From positions 788,513 through 813,512 of the forward strand of contig RPFO01000106.1 in NCBI GenBank assembly GCA_009746045.1: 25,000 nt of DNA, read 5' to 3'. Under the pieces are notes generated by a model, which was given only the letters and a program-made list of their open reading frames with translations, was not told the origin of the DNA and did no database searches. Positions 1-12,400 of this stretch are shown here, piece after piece. Made by a program: the position numbers and the translations under genes. The stretch comes from Mesostigma viride. Lineage: Eukaryota; Streptophyta; Mesostigmatophyceae; Mesostigmatales; Mesostigmataceae. How positions within the stretch are numbered: position 1 is the stretch's first letter; each line of letters starts with the position of its first letter.

Positions 1-21
1 ATGGGATCCGGGGGGACCCAC

Positions 22-436
22 CTGCATGCGCGGCATCTCCCCCCGCGTCGCGTCCACCCGCTGCTGCTCCGTTGCCAGCTGCGCCACAAAGTCGGCCGAG
101 GTGAGCCGCGCGACGCTGAAGTCCACCGCGACCCGAAGCTGCTTCCACACGTCGATTCCCGCCCCCTTGCCACCCTGGCTGTATTCCGCTACCTTTTTCT
201 TGCCCTCCTTACCCTGCTTGCGACTGGACGACTTGCCAGGTGCCTCCGTGCCGGCGGCAGCAGCGGTGGCCACTGCGTCCATTTGCATGCGCAGCAGGGT
301 GTCGGCGGCCTCTACCTGGGTGGATGGGGGGAAGAGCCCGCACACGCGGTGCAAGCACCCAGGCGCCCACTCGGCATCGTCGGAGCCGGCCAGGATCTGC
401 TTGAGCACGCGCGGCAGGTCGGACGCGCCCGTCACC
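22..436 (-). CDS. UTP10: UTP10 exon 31 (last exon in window)
   Basis: These 138 codons begin VTGASDLPRVLKQILAGSDD, continuing HEAT helices equal to human LPILVQLVDTLGAEKFLWIL. A disordered Lys-rich linker follows (SSSRKQGKEGKKKVAEYSQG, about residues 74-93), then DVWKQLRVAVDFSVARLTSA and DFVAQLATEQQ. The acceptor is cctgcag. The donor ATGCAG|gtgggt at position 21 shows the gene continues below the window. Confidence 0.88.
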
Positions 437-3400
437 CTGCAGGTGTCCGAGGGTGATGCACGGCCAGTGCAGGGCCACGTGCTTTGCAGACGTTAGAAGC
501 GTGTGCAACGCCTCATTTGACAAGGGTGCAGCGAGCCAGTAGCGCTAGGCAAATCTTTCATGCCCACTACCACGCAGTACAAAGCTAATACCCTCCCCCA
601 ATGCAAGCAATCGTGGGCGTGTTCTCGACATTGACGGATAGGTTGACACCGCATCCGTGTTGCGAGGCCAAACAACTCTCTCTCCCGTAGTCCTCGGTTA
701 GTTCCTCCACTTGCCCTTCTACTCCTTGATGGATTCCTCGCAGCAAGTGCCATCGTCATTCATCCATAGTAAGCAATGGTGAGCCGTTTCAACGGATGTC
801 AGACGAGACAGCCTGTGCGTACCGGAGGAGCCCCGCCAGCAGTGCGACGCGGCGCTCGCTCGACATTTCGGGGAGCGCGCCCGAGATAATCTGCAGGATT
901 GTGGTTGGGTGCCAAAAAAGCCCGCGCGACTCCATTAGAGAAAGCACAGCTTCAGCAACTAATGGAAAGTGTGCTTCCGCCACCCTGGGAAAGCACGGCA
1001 GCCACGGCTTCTACTTTGCGGTTTCAGGTGCCACGGGCATCATAACTAAGGTATCATCATAACTAAGGTATCATCATAACTAAGGTATCATCATAACTAA
1101 GGTATCATCATAACTAAGGTATCATCATAACTAAGGTACCATCATAACTAAGGTACCAAAGTGTTCGTACTTGTCTGTCCATACTTGATTAAGGTAGCAC
1201 AGTCTCCACACTTGTCTGTCCACACTTGATTAAGGTAGCAAAGTGTCCATACTTGTCTATCCATACTTGCATGTTGAACTACAAGGGGCAGGGCACACCA
1301 CTGCATTACCCTTGCAAAGGCATGGCACTCATAGGACATCTAACCTAGGTTTCCGGGGCAAGGGGAGGGGGGGTTGGTGGGTGGTGGGTGGGTGGGTGGG
1401 TGGGTGGGTGGGTGGGTGGGTGGGTGGGTGGGTGGTGGTGGGTGGGTGGGTGGGTGGGTGGGTGGGTGGGTGGGTGGGTGGGTGGGTGGGTGGGTGGGTG
1501 GGTGGGTGGGGGTGGGGGTGGGGTGGGGGTGGGGGTGGGGGGGGGATGTGAGTGGGGGTGGGGGTGGGGGGGAGGTGGGCATAGAGGCCTAGCAGGGTGA
1601 TGCAGACCTCTCACTCTACCCTGTTCAGCTGTTCAATCACAGGCTCCGACAAGACATACCCAACCGACGAAAGGAAGGGGCAGACACACACAGTAGCACC
1701 TGAAAATATTTCGCTGCTTGGCCCGCATGGCAGATATGAGCACCTTGCCAGCTTCCCCACAGCAGCTGGTGCACTCACCCCCAGCAGCTGGTCTACGCTG
1801 TTGCCTGGCTGCTGCAGCCACGCCGGCAGCACCGCAGTGACGGTCGCCTGCACCACGCGGAAGGAGTAGCGGTCATTCTGCGGGCGTGCCAAGTCGGGTG
1901 GTTGTGTGGGCCACGGGGTGATGAATATATGCGTGATGGCCAGGGGGTGGGAGGGGTGGGCAGGAAGTTCAAGTCAGGACCCGAACCTCAGATGCTCATC
2001 ATTAAGCAGCACGACTACACACAGGTGATTGGAACCCTCATATCCTTAGGTTGCGAGGGCGCCCTCCCTCCTCATTTGTTGTGTATAGGGGTCAAAGGAT
2101 TAGGTAGAGGGGTTGACGGATTAGGTAGAGGGGTTGAAGGACTGGCGTTTAGACCCCTCGTTTCCTAACAGCCTCCAGGAAACAGAAGGGCACCCTTATA
2201 CAGAACCGTATCCTTAAAAGGAAAAAAGAAAAGAGAAGGAAAATGGGCCTTAAAAGGAAAAAAGAAAAGAGAAGGAAAATGGGCCTTAAAAGGAAAAAAG
2301 AAAAGAGAAGGAAAATGGGCCTTAAAAGGGAAAAAGAAAAGAGAAGGAAAATGGGCCTTAAAAGGAAAAAAGAAAAGAGAAGGAAAATGGGCCTTAAAAG
2401 GAAAAAAGAAAAGAGAAGGAAAATGGGCCTTAAAAGGAAAAAAGAAAAGAGAAGGAAAATGGGCCTTAAAAGGAAAAAAGAAAAGAGAAGGAAAATGGGC
2501 CCGCAGCAGGAAAGATGCATCGACAACCGACATGTCCCGGGTCAGAGCCAGCGAGGCAAACCCGAAACACGCGGTTGGCGGCTGCCAATCAGGGAATACT
2601 TGCAAGCCCCAAGTACTCCCATGTTATACTTGCAACCCGTCCAAACAATCGCACTCCATGCATAACAGATGCCCATTTCTACCATCACCTGCACGCGCAC
2701 ACGCAGACCCACATGCATGCGCACAAGTCTGCTGGTTTACCTAAACTTTTAACTAAGAGATGGGATCCTTATCCCTCGCATAGACCCACCTGCGTGAGCG
2801 AGGCTGCGCTGATCACCGAAAGGATGCCCAGAACGTGCCGCAGGGTGGCCGCGGGGTCCAGCCGCGCCAGGGAGGCCAGCAGGGAGAGGCCCGCGTTGCG
2901 CGTGGCAGCATTCCCGCTCTGCTGCACGCACGAGGCAACGCTGTCGACGTCAAACGCAGCCGCCTCATCCCCTCCGCGCGGCTCACCCTGCAGGGGCCAG
3001 CGTGTCATGGAGAGAGGGAGAAAACGGTCAACAAGGCAACGGGGCAGACACAATTTCGATGCATGATGAGAATGCAAGATGTGCAGGTGAAATAAAAGCG
3101 ATGTAATGATTCTCCTATGAGGTGATACGATGAGGTGATTCTATGAGGTGAACGTGAAAAAGTGACTTACCAGCGCATGACACCTGCATCCAACACCAGT
3201 TGCGTGGCGCTCATCCACATGACCGTTGCCTTAAGACCTGGGCCATGCTCGGCTCACTCTTCCCCAGCCACAACTACCACACACCTGCCCCCCCGTTTCC
3301 ACCTTTTCTGGCATCCCCCTCGTTCCTCAGCAGCAAGCCGACGCATCCTCCAGAGGCCACGCCTCGTGTACACGAATCCCGTGACCATCCCACCACCGAG

Positions 3401-6400
3401 CATTGTTTTGTTTTGTCCGCCGGTCCCCCCTGCCTCCCATCCTGCCGGAATGGTACCCTCACTCACCCTCGCCTCTTTCAGGCACCTCCCCTCATTTTTT
3501 CCCACCCTCCTCCTCTCCAGCAAATTCTTTCCGCCGACCCCCTCCTGACTCACTTCTCGCAGTCATCCTCCCCTCAGCTCACCTCCTCATCTTCCCCTCA
3601 ACTTTCCTCGTTCCACCCTCCCCTCCACTCACCTCCTCACCCTCCCCTCCCCTATCATCCTCCCCCCCCCCCCCCCCCCCTCCCCTCCCCTCCCCTCCCA
3701 CCCACCCCCCTCCCCTCACCTCATCGTCAGAGCCCGCCGCGGCCTCCTGGTCCGCCGCGAGGGACTTGGCGATGTCCTCCAGCACGGCCAACACGAGCTG
3801 CTGCGCATACGCCCGCTCCGCCACCGAGACCTCGGCAGCCGCGCCCGCAGAGGCGGTAGGCCCAGCCCCAGCTCCTCGTGTCTTTCTCGATAATGCCGCC
3901 GCCGCCACAGCCACATCCACATCCATCTCATCATTGTCATCGGCGTCTGCAGCAGAGGCCGTTTGGCGGGCGGCGCCATCCATGGCATTTGTCCCTGCCG
4001 CACCCTCCGTCGCGGCGGGCAGCAGCGACCGCAGGAGGTGGGACAGCGTGGCGACGGCTGCGCGCCTGTGGCCAAGCAAGGGAGTAGGGGTCATACATGA
4101 AACAAGTGTGTATGGGTCATACGGAGCATGGGACTCGTCGCAAAGAAAGATGCAAGATGGCTTTCGCGTCCAAACAGACGTCCTCTGACAAGGAACACCA
4201 GGATACCACCATGAGCCACCCAGGTGTGCTACTGTGTAAGCGAGGCCATATACGACGGCTCATACTGCAACAAACGCGGGTAGCCCGGCAAAACTAGCAC
4301 CAACGGTCCAATGCTAGAGACGCCTGTCGGGGCCTGTTCTTCAAGCAACTGGGGGGCCCTAGCACACTGCCATGAGGCAACCCACAGCCATCACTGCCCA
4401 CCTGTCGCCCATGACCCCCTTCCACGACAGTGCCTCCAATGCCAGCACCGCCACGTGCAGCCGCTGCGGCAATGCGCGCGCCAGCAGCCGCCGCCGCCAC
4501 GCACTCGTGTGCTGGTGGTCGGCACCATCTTGCGCACTGGCATCCGCCCCTTTCCTTCGCTTCTTCGTCTCCTTCTCTGCGGTGTGCGGCGCTCCAGCAT
4601 CAGCTGCCGGCGATGACTCGATGGCCACCGAGAGTAGCAAGTTCCAGACCTCAGGGGCCACCTGGCAGGAGGGGAAATGAGGAAAGAGGGTTTTCATGTG
4701 GGGGACAGGATAGAGGGGGGAGGGGGACGTCTCACGCGTTTGCACTTAGTCAGCCGGGGTGCCACCTAACATGACAGGTGGCAAATTCTCCTTATCCACA
4801 CCGAACCCGACTCGAAGGACCTAGTTTGAACCTAGGGCCCCCTTCTTCACAAGAGTCCAGCACACGTGCCAAGGAAGGGTGCGGTATGCAGGGGCAAGCA
4901 TAGGCGTTCATAACAGGTGCGATGTGGAGGTGCCTGCATAGGCACTCACACGGGTGCCGACTGTGGCTGCCAGCATACCTCGAGCTCCGCCAGCTTGTCT
5001 CGCGCCAATGCTCGCCCCTCGGGCAAGAAGCCGTCGTGTTGCGACGCCAGCCTTAGCATTGCCAGAACCACTCTCCCCTGTGCGGCCAGAGCAGATAGAT
5101 ATGTCAAGAGACGCTTAATTGTCAGTCGCCAAGGGGTTATATAATCAACACTGGCTTAATGTCAGCAAAAACGGCACCAAGGTAGCCCAATCGTCCGGCC
5201 CATGGAGAAGTTTGTGCCGAATCAAGCGACGTCTCAGTGGGTGAAGTGCCAGGGGCGGGAAAAAAGAAAAAGAAGGTTGAACGGTATATTCATGAAACAA
5301 GCGACCAACGGTGCGTTCTACGCACCTGGCACTCCGCCGGCAGCGCCCCGAACATGCCAGGTGTCACCATCTCCAGCGCCGCCACCCGCGCGTGTGCCAG
5401 CACCGCCGCGGCTCCACTGGATGGTTCGGCCTGCGGGCATGAGGAGACCGCAGCAGCATGATCGAAGAATCCATGATCCTCACACATGCTCAGATGAGGA
5501 TGAGCAGCACATAGGCGTACACAAGGTATCAAAGCCCCCCCCCCCCCCCCCTCGTCCCCCTGGCCCAAACGCTACACACACACACACGCACAGCCCCCCC
5601 TGCCCATCCACACACACAATAGGGATACTAGTACATGGACACCATCTTCCCCAGCCCCTTGCGACCAACGAAGGCACAGGGCAGCGTAGAACGGTCTGAA
5701 AGCCGCGGGATGTGCTAGCCCAACTGCCTAAAAATGGGCATCTCAGGAGTCGCGCGTTGGCCTATCAACCCTTCAGTGCAGGCACCGCAACTGGAGATGT
5801 GCAGGTCATTGATAGGTAGGGACTTAAGGAAGGTCACACACAGCATAAGTGGGGTAGACGTGAAGGGAGGTCACGCACACCATAACTGGGGTAGAAGTGA
5901 AGGGAGGTCACACACTACTCTCCATAGATAGACATAATTAGGACAAGGACAAGGTACATGAAACTGGTCATAGTTCAATACTTTGTACATAGATAATAAG
6001 GCTCTTTCACAGAGAAGAGATCAGTTCTTAAGGGCTAACATTGACATTAGTAGTCGAAGAAGAAAAAGTGACAGCGCCATGCGCCGCAATTCCAGGGCAT
6101 ACCTCCAGTACCGCCATGAAGGTGTCAAAGGACACCTTTGCCTGAGCGTCAGTGACGGACTCAAAAGCGCCCTTGACCTTGAACGCCGCTGGCGTGTACA
6201 GCTGCGGAGATAGTATCCGCACCAACCATGAAATAGAAAGGCCAAAACATGTTGTCACAAGACCATGCCAAGGAGCCGCGCCGGTCTTTGCATCAGGACA
6301 AGCACTCGTCCAAATATGCAGGCCGAGTTGATTGCTGGGATACCTAAAAAGACATATACATATACACACCGATGTCAACAAAGACTTCAGCAAGGTAATC

Positions 6401-9400
6401 CTCCCCCACATTCTCCCCACCATTCCCCCATCGCCCACAGGGATCCCCCATCCCCCTGGAAGGCATCCCAAGCCCCGGTATTATGACCCTACTCATGGTC
6501 CAACCTCCGACCCTCGTTCATGCTGCCCAACCATGAGCCGCCCACACAAGCATTAAACTGTCACGTGAACCGAATGGTTGACGCGCTACATGCACAGAAG
6601 CAGCAGGGTCACACAAAAAGATGACGCAACAAGAGTCACAGAAATGTGGGACCCTGGCCAGCCCCCCACACTTTAAACAGCCCTTAGCCACCCCCCCACA
6701 CCTTGATCAGCGTGACCAGCAGCGCCTGCGTGTCCTCGTCCAACGGCTGGGCCTGCGCCCCTTCCTCCGCACCCTCCTGCTCACTGACTGAGCGCACCAG
6801 CGACCGCAGCAGCGGCTGCGTGAGCCCCGCTTGTTCGGATTCATGGCCAGCCGATGCCAGCGCCTCTAGCAGGCACAGCTGGTGACCGGCGCCAAGAAAC
6901 GGATGAGGCAATTGCGCAGTGGGAGGTAGGTCAGCAGTGGGGGAAGGAAACATGAGGCTTTGGTGCCCATGAGGCTTTGGTGCCTAAGGCCATCATCAAA
7001 AGGTGCCATGATAGACGCAGCAGCAGCGGGCATCATCAACGTAGCACGCGGTGGGGGTGGCGAGGTTCGCGAAGGCTTTCAAGGTAAAAGTATTGGGCGA
7101 ACGTGGCTCGTTGTGTGCCTGGTAAAAGTATTGGGCGAACGTGGCTCGTTGTGTGCTTGGTAAAAGTATTGGGCGAACGTGGTTCGTTGTGTGCCTGGCA
7201 CCAGAAGCAAATGAAGCATCATACACTTTGTGGGCGCGCTAGAGTCCTTTTCCAGGATTTGAACATTTCAAGAGGTACTGGGATCGCGTGGTTTTGGGCC
7301 AAAGGTGTGTTTGGGGGGACGACGGTACGCAACGCCGTGGGCGAGGGCTCACGGGCAGAAAGCCGTGGTGTGAGGGTCTAGGGTTTAGGGTTTAGGGTTA
7401 AGGGTTTAGGGTTTAGGGTTTGGTCTAAACCCTGATGTGAGGATCACAGCAGGAGGCTTAGCAAGGCGGAAACGTTTAGCTCACGTTGCAACATTCCCAT
7501 CGACATCACCAGTCACACGGCATTGACATGGTGTGCGCCCAAAAATCACTCCCATATGCCCAACTGCCACCGACTGATGTCATGGACCTGGCATGGGCGG
7601 GGCCCTCTACCAGCGACCAACCATGGGACAAGCGTGGGGGGCACCACAACAAAGTGATCCAAGCGTACATGGGACAGCGGTCCAACAGGAAATACTGTAG
7701 CAGAACTTGTGGGAATTTCCGGCAAGTCTACAGCTTTGCAACGCTAACACAATTACAGGCATTTCTCCAGAGAGCTCCCCCCAGCAAGAGAAGGAGGTGA
7801 ATGGAAGGATCAGGCAGGCCAATACGAGCAGTGGACGCGGCCTGCCCATCTAGGCACATACAAGCAACGGACAAATTTATTGTGCCAAGCAAGTACAAAA
7901 CTATTGAGCTGATGATTGCTCTGCAGCGAGTGCGGCTCACCCTGGCCCTTGGTGACCGATGATGCATGGCGCGGGCCACCAGGTACTTGAGCACAACTGG
8001 TGTCTCGTCCTTTCCCAGCGTGGACCTGCAGGGGGAAGGGGGGGGGGGAGTGGTGTAAAACACCCAGGGTATTCGTCACAGGCAAGTTGATGAGGCGGTC
8101 CTTAAGTGGACTTGCCCATGTAACCAACGTCACGCGTTAATGCAGCCAGAACTGGTGCGTTGGCAACCCAATAGACAGGACCTATTAAAAGTCCTTGACG
8201 AACCTTGACGAGCAGGGACGAGCATGTACTTATCCATGTCTGTACCTATCCATGGGCTTTGTGCCCATGAGCCAGCAGGTTAAGTGAACATTGAGCAAGC
8301 AGTTACCTAGCCACGTGCTCCCAGCCAAGGACCATGAGCAATATCACGCTACCACGCACGGCCCCAGTCATATACGATGAATTGCCCCAACAAACCATAC
8401 GGGGCCTTGCAAAACGATTCAGCAAGAGAGGAGGCCACTTACTCGGCCCCCAGCGAATCCGCAAGGAACGCGGCCAGCTGGCCCTCCCCCACCGCCAAGG
8501 ACGCAGAGAAGGCATCCAAACGGGCGAGCAGCTTGGCCAGCAGGTGAGGTGGCAGCGGTGACCCGTCCCCGCTGTCATCTGCCGCGCCGCCACACATCGG
8601 AGAGGATGCGATACCAAAGATTTCAAGTCCCACAGCTTCAAGGTACGGGACCGGACTTTGCATGGAAAAAAACAAGATCATTGGATCAGGCCATGCACAG
8701 CGGTGTTGCGAGGAGCGGGCCCTGACTTAGCAATAATGATCGAGCGCAAGGATAGTGTGTCGTGTGATCTGAGGCACCCAGGGCACCTGGGAGAGGAATC
8801 CTAAGGCGGCACATAGCGGGGCTCATCCTTGGGCACAGCCTACTTGGCAGATCGAAGCCTGCTCAAGCCTTTGCATCACAGGGGCAGGGAGGTCTCAAGA
8901 TTTGATCCATAGCCACAAGACAGCTTGTAACCCTCCTTAAACACCCGCTGTCGACCATCACAGACTGTGCAAACGCACACAACAATCAGAGACTGTGCCC
9001 AAGCACGCAACATGGGCTGTGCCGAAGAGATCGGCGTCGGTGTGGACCACCCACCATCCATGTCAGTGTCCCTGGCCTCCTTGATGGCGGATGCCAGAAG
9101 CTTGCTGTGCGACAGGTGCTGCTGCAACGTCTCCACGCACTTGACCGCCGCCTCCCGCACCGACTGGCGTCACACGCGAAGCAGGAGTACAAGAACGCAG
9201 GAAACGTAGTGACATGGATTACCAGCACAATGTGCACAGAGGGCAGAATCAGCAGAGGCGCCTCCCTACCTTGGCATGCCAGCATGTGCACCCACGTCCA
9301 AGCCCCCGGAATGGCAGCATGTGACTTGTGTGGCACGGCTCTTCCCAAGCAGCAAGCGTGGCAAAGAGGACGACCACGAAACCGACGCAAGTTGTACACA

Positions 9401-12400
9401 ACGCTTGTTGGGAAGCCAAGTTTTAGACAGTGCCACTCTGTGCAGCGAATCAGGCCCAGGTGGCATGTGGGTAACATTTCATGGTGACTTGCCCTTCCGG
9501 TTAGGATCGCACGCTGACTGTGACTCTCAACTCTCACCCTTGTTCCAAAAAATTTAGTACTTAATATACTGCTCTTGAAATTTTTTTCCAGAGCAAGTGA
9601 GAAAAGAAGAGGAATCTGGTAGTATATCTAGAAAAGACATACTAGCATAGAACAGAAAAAATACACTAGTATAGAATAGAAAAGATATACTAGCAATAGA
9701 AAATAAAATATATACTAGTATATAATATACTAGTATAGAATAGAAAAGATAAACTATTGTAGAGTAGAAAAGATACACTAGTATAGAATAGAAAAGATAT
9801 ACTAGTATAGAAAAGCTCGCCATGCTGACCTGGTGGGGTGCGGAGAGTGCCACCATCAGGCTGGGCAGCAACGAGGTGATGTTTGCCAGGATCTGCGAGG
9901 ACAGCTCCTTGGCCGCCGACCGCTTGAGGTCGCCGGCCTCCAGCGACGCGCACGCGGACGCCATCTCATTGTGAAGAAGCAGCAGCGCCTGGAACTGCAC
10001 CTGGAAGGGGACCACGGACTCTGCAGGGTGCACGCAAAGAAAAGAAGGGGGGGGGGCAGGTGGCGGGTGGCAGAGGGCAGCGGGCAGAGGGGAGGTGGGC
10101 AGAGGGGAGGTGGGCAGAGGGGAGGTGGGCAGAGGGCAGAGGGCAGAGGGCAGAGGGCAGAGGGCAGAGGGCAGAGGGCAGAGGGCAGAGGGCAGAGGGC
10201 GGAGGGCGGAGGGCAGAGGGCAGAGGGCAGAGGGCGGAGGGCGGAGGGCGGAGGGCGGAGGGCGGAGGGCGGAGGGCGGAGGGCGGAGGGCGGAGGGCGG
10301 AGGGCGGAGGGCGGAGGGCGGAGGGCGGAGGGCGGAGGGCGGAGGGCGGAGGGCGGAGGGCGGAGGGCGGAGGGCGGAGGGCGGAGGGCGGAGGGCGGAG
10401 GGCGGAGGGCGGAGGGCGGAGGGCGGAGGGCGGAGGGCGGAGGGCGGAGGGCGGAGGGCGGAGGGCGGAGGGCGGAGGGCGGAGGGCGGAGGGCGGAGGG
10501 CGGAGGGCGGAGGGCAGAGGGCAGAGGGCAGAGGGCAGAGGGCAGAGGGCAGGGGGCAGAGGGCAGAGGGCAGAGGGCAGAGGGCAGAGGGCGGAGGGCA
10601 GAGGGCAGAGAGCAGAGGGCAGAGGGCAGAGGGCATGGTAGGTTGTATATTTCAGCAAGGAGATATGACATGGCGAGCCGCCTGCTTGCATAGGGAGCAG
10701 GTCGTGCAAGGCTTCCGCATCGGGCGTCGTCCAGCACATAGCTGCTATAGCACCAACGCCATGTGTGTGTTATGAAGAAGGATGTTTGGGCAGGACACCC
10801 TCCACGACTGGTACGTAAGGGTTGGTCTACGTACCGTACTTGTGGCATCAAATCAGAGCTCGCTAGACAAGGACTAGACCTGGAACGATCGACAGGAGCG
10901 GCGCTCACCCTTGGCGGAGAAGAAGGACGCGAGAAAGGCGGTGGAGCCCTGCGGCGCGTGGTCCAGAATCAGCTTCAGGTGCTGCAGGAACGGCTGCAGG
11001 CTAGGCGCGCACGCAAACAAACCGAAGAGCTGCGACGCCGCGTCGACCGCCACCTGTTTGTATTGGGGAGCCACCACACGGGGCAGCCGCCACCAAAAGA
11101 CAGGCAACGCCCACCACGCAGGCACCGGCCATGACGCCGTTATAGCCACCACACCCCCAGGGGACAAGGGGGGCAAGGCATGCGGGTGCGAAGTGAGGAT
11201 GAAGGGTCAGATACATCCACAGCACAAGCAGGAATTGAGGCAGCCCCCTTGCGGTTTGAACACACACCCACACCCGGGACACAAAAGCACTACCACCAGC
11301 AGCATAGTAAAGTGCATATTTCGAACGCAGATTAACACTGAAACTTATGTGAGATGGTCCTACGGAAAACGCCTGCCAACTCCCAAGTCAAGCACCTGCC
11401 AAACAAACCTAAGATAGCTGCCTGACATAGTCTATCCTTACAAGGAAAGCGCCTCCCAAGTCATCTCAGGCAAATGTCCTTACAAATGGTCGTCAACACC
11501 CCCATAATCAAGCTCGCCGGCTCTGCAATTCACCACACCTCCTAAAAACAGGCTCGCCTGCTCACACACCGTAGTAAGGACTTACTACATACACCCAGCC
11601 GCTTTTGGGCGTGCATACATGTAGCCTTGCCTACTTGTCTAAATGGGTGCTAGCTGTGCTTACCCACGTGACGAAGTTTACGTGATTATTACATGTGTGC
11701 TAAATCTAGGCTTGCCTGCTTACCTACATGCGTGCTAAATATAGACTTGCCTGCTTGGTGCCCTCGTCATCGGCCGCCGCGCCAAACAGCCGCGCCATGA
11801 GCACGTACAGCCCACGAAGGTGCAGCTCACCCAGGACGGGCAGCGGGGACTTTTCTAGCGCACGGAACATCTCCGCAGGGGGGCCCTGCTGCAGCAGGCT
11901 AGGGTCCAGGGACGCAGCAAAGTTCACCTGCACACAATGTCACGGAGAAGGTCAGCATAACATCGCATGTCAAGGTGGTGGAAGCCAGGTCCATTGCATG
12001 GCCTAGTCATCACGCGCCTAGTCATCAATCCACAGATTCTGCTACCAACATAGCAGACCGTCAGATAGATGGGGTCACGTGGACACAAGCTCGGTTCACC
12101 ATGCAAGCGCGCTTCATATCAAGCTCGTGTTACCATATATCAAACTAGCATGTATTCTGACGCCAAGGCCACCTACCCCCCCCCCCCCCGCCCCCCCTAC
12201 CCCCCCCAACCCCCCCCTACCCCCCTACCCCCCCCTACCCCCCCCCTACCCCCCCCCCTACCCCCCCCCCTCCCTACAAACATCCCCCGCCCCAGCGTAG
12301 AAAGCACTTGGTCGCCTTCCCTTAGCGTCTCACCATCCATCTGACCCTCACAAAGTGACCATGACCACTGGACAAGCATAGCAATCATAAGATCAGATAG

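Noticed and set aside
891-990. Upstream extension of exon 30 (VAEAHFPLVAEAVLSL...)
   Set aside because: Open for about 30 codons, but it would break phase with exon 29 and insert residues where the family has none. The cctgcag acceptor at 891-897 restores exact spacing.
1243-1614. Gly/Val/Trp-rich and Pro/Thr/His-rich frames on both strands
   Set aside because: Translation of the tetranucleotide microsatellite; no conserved flanks and placed inside an intron.
4790-4875. tRNA-like sequence on the minus strand (T-arm-like CCTAG-GTTCAAA-CTAGG)
   Set aside because: The loop is shifted by one base from the canonical TTC position. I could not pair an anticodon stem, D arm or acceptor stem. tRNAscan-SE would settle it.
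6925-7045. Possible intronic C/D-box snoRNA on minus (TTGATGATG near 7034 and 6997, CTGA near 6931)
   Set aside because: The C boxes have T at the purine position, no terminal stem forms and no D' box fits, so the motifs look fortuitous.
7378-7433. A true chromosome end
   Set aside because: The array is only about 50 bp and is flanked by exons of the same gene on both sides, so it is interstitial.
7486-7800. Plus-strand frame of 104 codons in the intron between exons 21 and 22
   Set aside because: No recognisable domain, no biased codon pattern and no neighbouring exon in phase; antisense to a long intron.
9554-10908. Long Pro/Leu/Ala/Arg frames of up to about 360 codons on minus, and Gly/Arg/Glu frames on plus
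   Set aside because: They are the translation of the 7-bp array in every frame. Real coding sequence here is only exon 18 (9830-10020) and the start of exon 17 (10909 on).
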